Source: Spongilla lacustris (Eukaryota > Porifera > Demospongiae > Spongillida > Spongillidae). From it: 64,000 nt of DNA. Positions 56,561 to 64,000 of this stretch are shown here, in pieces. The DNA lies in contig OX442424.1 of NCBI GenBank assembly GCA_949361645.1, forward strand, positions 5,469,473-5,533,472. The letters run 5' to 3'. Within the stretch, counting starts at the first letter, position 1. The number at the start of each line of letters is the position of its first letter. Made by a program: the position numbers and the translations under genes. A model generated the notes under the pieces. It was not told where the DNA came from. It did no database searches and saw only the letters and a program-made list of their open reading frames with translations.

Positions 56561-58454
56561 ATGTGCATGTACATGCAAAATATAAAATTCTAAATACATG
56601 TATAGTACTTTACCACCAGACAGTTAGCTTGATTACAAAGGTCCCACAGTTAAAAAAATTAACTGAATCAACTGTTTATAGAAAATTACAGGCATGATGT
56701 AAAAAATAAAATAAAAAGCAAAAACCAATAACACATTACAACCTGTACCTCAGTTGCTGATATTTTTATTATAGCTTGCCTTAGGTAAACATGTAACATC
56801 CTAATCAAGATTAAATGACCACTCATTTCAAGGTAACATGCTGGAGGGGGGGGGGGGGGGGGGGGGGGGGGGAGGGAATTTGTCAAGTACAAGTACAAGC
56901 TGCCCATATTTGGAAGTGTGCTTAATTTTGGAGAGGTTTTGAATGTACCTGAACTTCACCTAACTGCTTTCTATGCCAGTAGGATTTAATGACTAAACAC
57001 TTACATTGTGTACCTACATGTAGTTGTGGTCCATTTTTAAGCAGCTTTCCCTTGATTGTGGGACACCTAACCAGTCAATGTATTGGCTACAGTATATCAA
57101 TTAAACGGTACATATAATTTGCATAGTGACATTTACATTTAGTACACACATGTACAACTGTTAGCAATGTCACATTACGCTCATCTTAACACACAACTGT
57201 AGGATTTATTTTACTTCAATAATCAATTAAGTGAACATATTGGTTGCTATGCCAACTATAGTAACAAAACAAACAAACAAAAATCACAGTACAAAGCCCA
57301 CCAATTTAGGCCAGCCCCAAGCTGACACTGCAATGCCCCCTGATGATGAGTACTGATAATGAGTACTCCAGGCCAAGTTTCAGCAGCTGCAGTCCCCACA
57401 ATAAAATAATTCAACTCATCATGGTACAATGTAGGTGTACCAATTTAGCTGGGAAGGAACAGAACTTATGTTTCAGGACACTAGCTTAAGGCAGCAGCCT
57501 ACATGTAGTTCTGTTAGGCTACCAGAGATCTTGATTACAGAAGCAAACATGTGACTAGAGTCCAGCAACTTTGGTTTTTTCACCTAACCTCCACCCTTCC
57601 TCCTTAGCTAGTGGACCAGTGGCATCCCATGTAACAAGTTAACCACATTTCCAAGGAAGCAGGAGTGTGACCTTACCTCCTATGGAGACCAAACGTGCTA
57701 ACACATACAATGACTCTTACATTGTGGGGTTTCAATAGCCTGCTTGTGCATACACAAGTACATGTACATGTACATACACACTTTAACCTCCAAATTGTGC
57801 ACAAAGGAATGCTGCATAAGATGGTGAATTTAAGCAGTTGCAATTTCATGCTTGCATTGTTGGACTACAAAAAACTTCTTTATTCAGGTTATTGTGCATC
57901 AAAGGTTTTCTATTCACTATTTCAAAATAGCATTCCACTGATTTTATAGTTTCTGAGGTAGCAGGAACCAAGATAAGACAAAGGTCGCAGTTGAGATGAC
58001 AAACTTTTCCTTTTTGTTTTCAAAGCAATCGCAAATCAACAACAACAATGTCATATCTTTTTCAGGATCACTGACATCACTCTAGAACAGTAAACATGTT
58101 TCCAAGGCAAACACATGCAAGATACTCAAAAGCATGTACAGACTTTACTGTGTCACAAAAGATTATAAGTGCACATCAAAATTGCATCCAGATATCACCA
58201 GGTGCCAGTACAGTGTACATATAAATGTACAGTGCATTCAATCTACACATACACATGTTCATACACAGGTAGAATAGTTAAAAGGTGTGACAGTTTCCTT
58301 ATCATTTGGAAAATGCATTCAATCTACACACATACATGTACACATGTACATGTTCATACAGTGTACACAGGTAGAATACTTAAAAGGTGTGACAGTTTCC
58401 CTATTATTTGGAATTGCTTGTGTCTTGTGTCTGTCTCACCTAATTTTGCCACAT

Positions 58455-58580
58455 CAGTAATCTTGTTACAAGATCACCTTTGACCCTAATCAATATTGGT
58501 AACCTTGGTAAGAGATCACTTTGACCCTAATCAACATTGGTAACCTTGGTACAAGATAAACTTTGACCCTAATCAACAAG
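58455..58580. repeat. About 43-bp tandem repeat, copy B
   Basis: Three to four units containing GGTAACCTTGG and TTTGACCCTAATCAA, one or two more than in copy A. Confidence 0.75.
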
Positions 58581-58764
58581 CACATGTACAGGTACATACA
58601 TTTGTACATGTATGTCTATACGAGGTCTGTACATGTACACTGTAGATGACTGTATCGAAGATGTCCGCTACATTCCTTCATACACATACATGTACATGTA
58701 CACTGTGCCCAAAGCAAATACAATACAGACATCATACATTCAATCACACATCGACCACACACCC

Positions 58765-59592
58765 CTTGCCATCACACCATGATAGCTGCCATCACACCAT
58801 GACAGCTGCCATCACACCATGATAGCTGCCATCACACCATGATAGCTGCCATCACACCATGATAGCTGCCATCACACCATGATAGCTGCCATCACACTAT
58901 GATAGCTGCCATCACACCATGATAGCTGCCATCACACCATGATAGCTGCCATCACACCATGATAGCTGCCATCACACCATGATAGCTGCCATCACACCAT
59001 GATAGCTGCCATCACACCATGATAGCTGCCATCACACCATGATAGCTGCCATCACACTATGATAGCTGCCATCACACCATGATAGCTGCCATCACACCAT
59101 GATAGCTGCCATCACACCATGATAGCTGCCATCACACCATGATAGCTGCCATCACACCATGATAGCTGCCATCACACCATGATAGCTGCCATCACACCAT
59201 GATAGCTGCCATCACACCATGATAGCTGCCATCACACCATGATAGCTGCCATCACACCATGATAGCTGTTATCACACCATGATAGCTGCCATCACACTAT
59301 GATAGCTGCCATCACACCATGATAGCTGCGCATGCCATCACACCATGATAGCTGCCATCACACCATGATAGCTGCCATCACACCATGATAGCTGCCATCA
59401 CACCATGATAGCTGCCATCACACCATGATAGCTGCCATCACACTATGATAGCTGCCATCACACCATGATAGCTGCCATCACACCATGATAGCTGCCATCA
59501 CACCATGATAGCTGCCATCACACCATGATAGCTGCCATTACACCATGATAGCTGCCATCACACCATGATAGCTGCCATCACACCACCATGAC
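58765..59592. repeat. 20-bp minisatellite, array 2 (copy B VAMP intron)
   Basis: About 41 units of CACACCATGATAGCTGCCAT, more homogeneous than array 1, with a small GCGCATGCC interruption at about 59328. Confidence 0.95.
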
Positions 59593-60356
59593 AGCTACAT
59601 GTACATGTACAAGCTTATAACCCACACCCCTCCTCCCCCAAGTGGTGCCATCACTGACCAGACTTCTCCTCGAGGTCATCCAGCTTCTCTCCTCGCTCCA
59701 TCACTTTGCTTATGTTGTCCTTCATCACACCTATCACCTTGGACACCTGGCTCTGCACCCTGACAAGGGACAGGGACAGAGACGATCAGCTAGTAATGAT
59801 GGCATCAGGTGACCCCACCCATGCACATATATGAAAGTATGCAATGTGTGTACATGCACATGATTCATGTGTCCATGCACATACATAATGTATGCGTTGT
59901 ATATATACATGTACATGTATATGTACATGTACACACACATACACACATGTATGAATACATGTACACATGTATACCCATGGTGGCAAGCACACCCTCATGA
60001 GTCAACCATCCTACATGTACATGTAGGTTACGAGAACACTTTTAGGTGGGTGAAAACTACACCTTCCCAGGTACATGTATGATTTCCTTCCCTCAAATTT
60101 ATCTGACACTGTTTTCCTAGAGCATGTTTCAGTTCTACATGTGTGTACACATGTGTACGCATTGTACAAGATACTGAACAAACCGTTAAACCTATATACA
60201 TGTACATATATGTACATGTAACTATATATGTACATGTAACTATCCATGTATATGTACACGTACATACATGTATATATGTACATGTAAATGTACACAAGGC
60301 AGTTCACATGTTTGAGTCCCTACACGTTGAAATGATCACTTTCTGAATTCATAGCT

Positions 60357-60838
60357 TTTGTCTGTGCCACTTCCTGTTCACAAGAACCAGGGTGAGAATG
60401 AGCTTGAATTTTGGTGCAAAATCAAGTGTTGCTGCCTAAAGCACTTTTTTTTCTATACCACTTCCTTTTCTTCAGGAACCCAACTGGGGGAAACTGAGAC
60501 ATTTGCAGACAGCCACACACCTGCCTGTATTCATCACCCCATGATAGCTGCCATCACACCATGATAGCTGCCATCACACCATGACAGCTGCCATCACACC
60601 ATGATAGCTGCCATCACATCATGATAGCTGCCATCACACCATGATAGCTGCCATCACACCATGATAGCTGCCATCACACCATGATAGCTGCCATCACACC
60701 ATGATAGCTGCCATCACACCATGATAGCTGCCATCACACCATGATAGCTGCCATCACACCATAATAGCTGCCATCACACCATGATAACTGCCATCACACC
60801 ATGATAGCTGCCATCACACCATGATAGCTGCCATCTAT
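60357..60838. repeat. Module: about 180-bp unique stretch plus 20-bp array 3
   Basis: CATAGCTTTTGTCTGTGCCA through ACCTGCCTGTATTCATCACC is followed at once by about 15 units of the 20-mer. The same unique stretch and array junction recur at 62387-62985, so unique part and array were duplicated together. Confidence 0.88.
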
Positions 60839-60839
60839 T

Positions 60840-62386
60840 TTCGCGCTCGATTCGCGCCAATCATTTGGGCAAATTGCGTTCCGCTCGATGTATGGAGAGG
60901 CGGGGATTATAACATTGGCGCGAATCAAGCGGGAAAACGTGCACTTAGTTTGTTCAACTGTATCTCTGTAACGGATGGCATAAAAATTAATGAACAGAAC
61001 AAATCGATAGGTATAGGACCTCTCTACCTACAAACCGAATTTGAAGCAGTTTCATTACTCCTACTGAAAGTTATGTCGGGTTTGAACCCGGTGGGGTATC
61101 GAACGTTGCAATACTGGCACGGAGAGAAATGGTGTGGTATGAAGTGTTTAAAATAGGAAGTTTATAGCCTTAATCGTTTGGAAGTTATTACGATTCAAAT
61201 GCAAAGCTATTTTATAAGATTTTATAATTATAAACGAAGAGCCATTTTCTCGGAAACTGTCCCGTATATTATATTGCATAGCAACCTGTTTTATACGGCA
61301 TGAACATACATGTGTCCATGTATGCATTACAGATATATATGCGATATATTTCATTGTCAGTTTGCATCATGATTGAACTAAAAATGTATCTTAGGTACAT
61401 GTATATGTATCACATTTGTAACTCTGACCAAAGACATATCGTCAATCCAATAATAAAGGCTTATTTTACACACATTTGTTTTAATTGCTTTTGAATGTTT
61501 CCACAGCATACATATACATGGACGTGTGCTATTGAGCAAATCAGTGGCATTTCTAGTCCGATGTATGAGGATGATGCACCTGCAAACACATACACATCTA
61601 CGTACATGTATACACTGTACATGTATGGTATGCCCATGTGAAATAATCACTCGAAGATGAGGTTAGAATATCAACCATTTTCATTTCATCATACATGTAC
61701 AAAAGCATAAGCATTTATGCAAGCACCTAAATGTAATAACACGAGATGGCTACTATGCCAAATGATCGCTGTCTTAGACTACATGTGCTTCACGAAATAG
61801 CAATCAACAAGACAAACAACACAGTGATATGTAATAGAACTCCTAGTAAACACACAAATCCTACACTTTGAAACGGATTTGATATCCCTTTAACCATTAA
61901 TCCCCCAATGCATAACGGGTTATGCAAATGACTAACCGGTTTAGCATTTTTCAAAAGTGGGATACCACTTGTTTGGTTGATATCTTCTTATTATGCCTAT
62001 ATTCATATGATAGCTAGATGCTTGCAAGGTGGGTTATCAACCTTTGTTCGTGATTACGTAAACGAATGCGGCAGTACAAAGTGTCAAAGTTAGAGTGGAT
62101 AAAATGGTGCACTGGAAATGGTGTCAAAGTAAATGGATGTATCGCAAAGGAAAGGTGACTGCAGTTGGTCCCAAAGATTATTACACGTCAAATGGAGCAA
62201 TGGCATGTGAACAGAAGAGGTGGAGTGGGGGGTAGTGATTCCTGGTTCTGTGAAGGCTAAGCAAGGGGGGAAGAAGCAAAAGAGACCAGCTCAATTAGAT
62301 TCCATACCTATGAGGAGGTTGATGAGAATGACGAGGGAAATCAGGAAGAATGAAAAATTGGACAATACATGGCCTAGCTGGTTAAG
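60840..62386. other. No gene seen
   Basis: One 111-codon plus-strand ORF overlaps the array end (60821-61156) and is unrecognised. GATTCGCGCCAAT (about 60849) is mirrored by ATTGGCGCGAATC (about 60914). A second ORF at 62220-62594 runs into the module and is not recognised. Otherwise AT-rich sequence. Confidence 0.35.
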
Positions 62387-62985
62387 AATTCATAGCTTTT
62401 GGCTGTGCCACTTCCTTTTCACAAGAACCAGGGTGAGAATGAGCTTGAATTTTGGTGCAAAATTAGAATTATATACAGTGTTGCTGCCTAAAGCACTGTT
62501 ATCTATAGCACTTCCTTTTCTTCAGGAACCCAACTGGGGGAAACTGAGACATTTGCAGACAGCCACACACCTGCCTGTATTCATTACACCATGATAGCTT
62601 CCATCACACCATGATAGCTGACATCACACCATGATAGCTGCCATCACACCATGATAGCTGACATCACACCATGATAGCTGCCATCACACCATGATAGCTG
62701 CCATCACACCATGATAGCTGCCATCACACCATGATAGCTGACATCACACCATGATAGCTGCCATCACACCATGATAGCTGACATCACACCATGATAGCTA
62801 ACATCACACTATGATAGCTGACATCACACCATGATAGCTGCCATCACACCATGATAGCTGCCATCACACCATGATAGCTGCCATCACACCATGATAGCTG
62901 CCATCACACCATGATAGCTGCCATCACACCATGATAGCTGCCATCGCACCATGATAGCTGACATCACATCATGATAAAGCTGCAA
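62387..62985. repeat. Module: about 195-bp unique stretch plus 20-bp array 4
   Basis: Second copy of the 60357-60838 module, with about 20 units, many with GCTGACAT in place of GCTGCCAT. The array ends directly in retrotransposon coding sequence at about 62975-62985. Confidence 0.88.
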
Positions 62986-63595
62986 GATGCTGGGTTGAAA
63001 CTTAGGTCTGAGAAATGCCACTTTGTACAGAAGGCTGTCAAGTACCTCGGACATGTAGTGTCAGCTGAAGGTATCTGTCCAGATCCAGCCAAAACTGAGG
63101 TTGTTGTCAGCTATCCAGTCCCAACAAGTGCAAAAGAAGTCAAACAGTTTATGGGCCTCTGCAATTACTACAGAAGATTTGTGAAGGACTATTCAAAGAT
63201 TGCTGCTCCCTTGTTTAAGCTTTTGAGCAAAGAAAACGCTAAGTCCTTCTCTTGGAATTCATCAAGTCAGGATGCTTTTGAGGAGTTAAAGTCAAGATTA
63301 GTCTCACCACCCATTTTGGCATATCCTGATTTTAAGCAACCGGCCATTCCTACTCCATACGGGTGCATCTGATGCAGCAATCGTGGCTGTTCTTAGCCAG
63401 GTTCAAGAGGGTACAGAACGTGTTATTGCATATTGGAGCCAGAAGTTACAGAAGGCAGAGAGAAATTACTCAACTACAGAGAGAGAGGCATTGGCTGTGG
63501 TTGCTTCATTGAAGGAATTTTATCCTTATGTGTATGGCTTTCCATGCAAGTTGATCACAGATCATAATCCTCTAGTTTTGTGCATGTTCTGTGTT
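62985..63595 (+). pseudogene. Ty3/Gypsy RT C-terminus and RNase H fragment
   Basis: The first frame reads LQDAGLKLRSEKCHFVQKAV, YLGHVVSAEGICPDPAKTE and FMGLCNYYRRFVKDYSKIAA, the end of a Gypsy reverse transcriptase. After a 1-base frameshift at about 63347 the RNase H follows (ASDAAIVAVLSQVQEG, ERNYSTTEREALAVVASL, KLITDHNPL) and stops at 63598. The first RNase H Asp is Gly here (HTGASD where relatives have TDAS). The catalytic RT palm is missing because the minisatellite joins just upstream. A different lineage from the element at 38.7-43.9 kb. Confidence 0.88.
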
Positions 63596-63599
63596 TAGG

Positions 63600-64000
63600 C
63601 ATAGATATGTTGTGAGATCTTTAAGGAGGGCCCAAGCCCCGAAACAACGTGTACTAGTAAGCTAGTACGTCCAGTCCGATTAAAATACACATCTAGTCCG
63701 TCCTTTGAGCAACACAGGCCTACGAATCACTCGCTCGATCAGTCTTATCATTTACAAGACAACACATTCTTAGTTTTAAGACCTGCAAAAAAAAAACTAC
63801 GAGCCGATTGAGATCATGACCTCAATCGTCTCGCAGCATAGTAGATACTGGTAAATTAATATAGGCCTACGCAAGGCAGCATATAGACAGTGTTCTTTCA
63901 ATATTGTTAAAATGTCAAGTCAGCTTGGGTGGACAAATTAAACGTGATCCACAGAATCTTATTCTAGTACATGAACGTACCTGACGATGCACGCGCTCTC
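63600..64000. other. No gene; end shares a repeat with 30255-30300
   Basis: The last 45 bases (ATCTTATTCTAGTACATGAA then CGTACCT) recur at about 30258-30300 with two changes. This is an uncharacterised dispersed repeat. Nothing else is seen. Confidence 0.5.

Larger units (their letters stand above)
50803..59759 (-). pseudogene. VAMP/synaptobrevin-like gene, copy B, nonsense in the SNARE motif
   Basis: All four exons of copy A are present: 59659-59759 (101 bp), 51461-51540 (80 bp), 51298-51349 (52 bp) and 50803-50831 (29 bp), with the same phases and the same GC splice donor (GCAAGT). The second listed exon starts GGTAGCTGG where A has GGGAGCTGG; in frame this turns Glu (GAG) into TAG at the start of the C-terminal half of the SNARE helix, before the membrane anchor. 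The product would be a short soluble piece. The transmembrane exon differs by one conservative change. Probably a pseudogene unless spliced differently; the first exon is again not found. Confidence 0.8.
48533..60165. repeat. Segmental duplication, copy B (partner 455-14175)
   Basis: Same gene order and orientation as copy A. It lacks A's three insertions. It keeps both ends of the mariner-like MITE and has about 1.4 kb of extra sequence (55120-56560) with a foldback element. Its left edge lies in the intergenic region of the coiled-coil gene and its right edge at about 60165, inside or just upstream of the VAMP 5' part. Confidence 0.93.

Overview
This is animal nuclear DNA: split genes with GT-AG introns, a vesicle R-SNARE gene, an SH3 protein gene, aminolevulinate dehydratase exons, a C2H2 zinc-finger gene, many transposons and much short tandem repeat (ACATGT-rich minisatellites, CA/TG runs). 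There are no bacterial-type operons. My best guess is a marine non-bilaterian invertebrate, probably a sponge, because several repeat-borne protein families look like those I remember from sponges and cnidarians. The window alone cannot prove this. Most genes here have exons of 30-260 bp, so I rebuilt them exon by exon, using splice sites and reading-frame phase as the test.

Layout. A segment at about 455-14175 (copy A) recurs in the same orientation at about 48533-60165 (copy B). Each copy carries an SH3 gene (+) tail-to-tail with a synaptobrevin/VAMP gene (-), whose introns hold minisatellites. The copies have decayed differently. In A the VAMP exons are open but the SH3 gene is frameshifted and interrupted by a transposon. 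In B the SH3 domain and last exon are open but VAMP has a stop in the SNARE motif, and the putative first SH3 exon also has a stop. Copy A carries a hAT-like element with a second element nested in it, an internally deleted Ty3/Gypsy element and a reverse-transcriptase-like fragment. At each of these sites B shows the uninterrupted sequence.

Between the copies lies a mosaic. At 14.35-16.75 kb (-) is a decayed multi-exon gene with a RAG1-like N-terminal cysteine domain followed by a RAG1-core-like region. Aminolevulinate dehydratase exon relics sit at 17.4, 37.6, 38.6 and 44.2-44.4 kb. A tandem C2H2 gene with one frameshift is at 18.0-19.5 kb. A hAT-like element with an 8-bp target duplication, carrying a SAP-like exon, is at 20.36-21.82 kb. 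A hAT transposase relic is at 23.5-24.2 kb. At 29-38 kb there are several foldback elements and a 1-kb polypyrimidine array. A defective Ty3/Gypsy element with near-identical LTRs is at 38.69-43.93 kb, with a small DNA transposon inside its pol. A small, apparently intact coiled-coil gene (46.57-48.23 kb, -) lies just left of copy B. The right edge (60.3-63.6 kb) holds two more copies of the 20-bp minisatellite found in the VAMP intron, the second fused to a Gypsy RT/RNase H fragment.

The working genes I would keep are VAMP copy A (first exon not found), SH3 copy B (5' end doubtful), the coiled-coil gene and possibly the zinc-finger gene. Almost everything else is transposon or relic.
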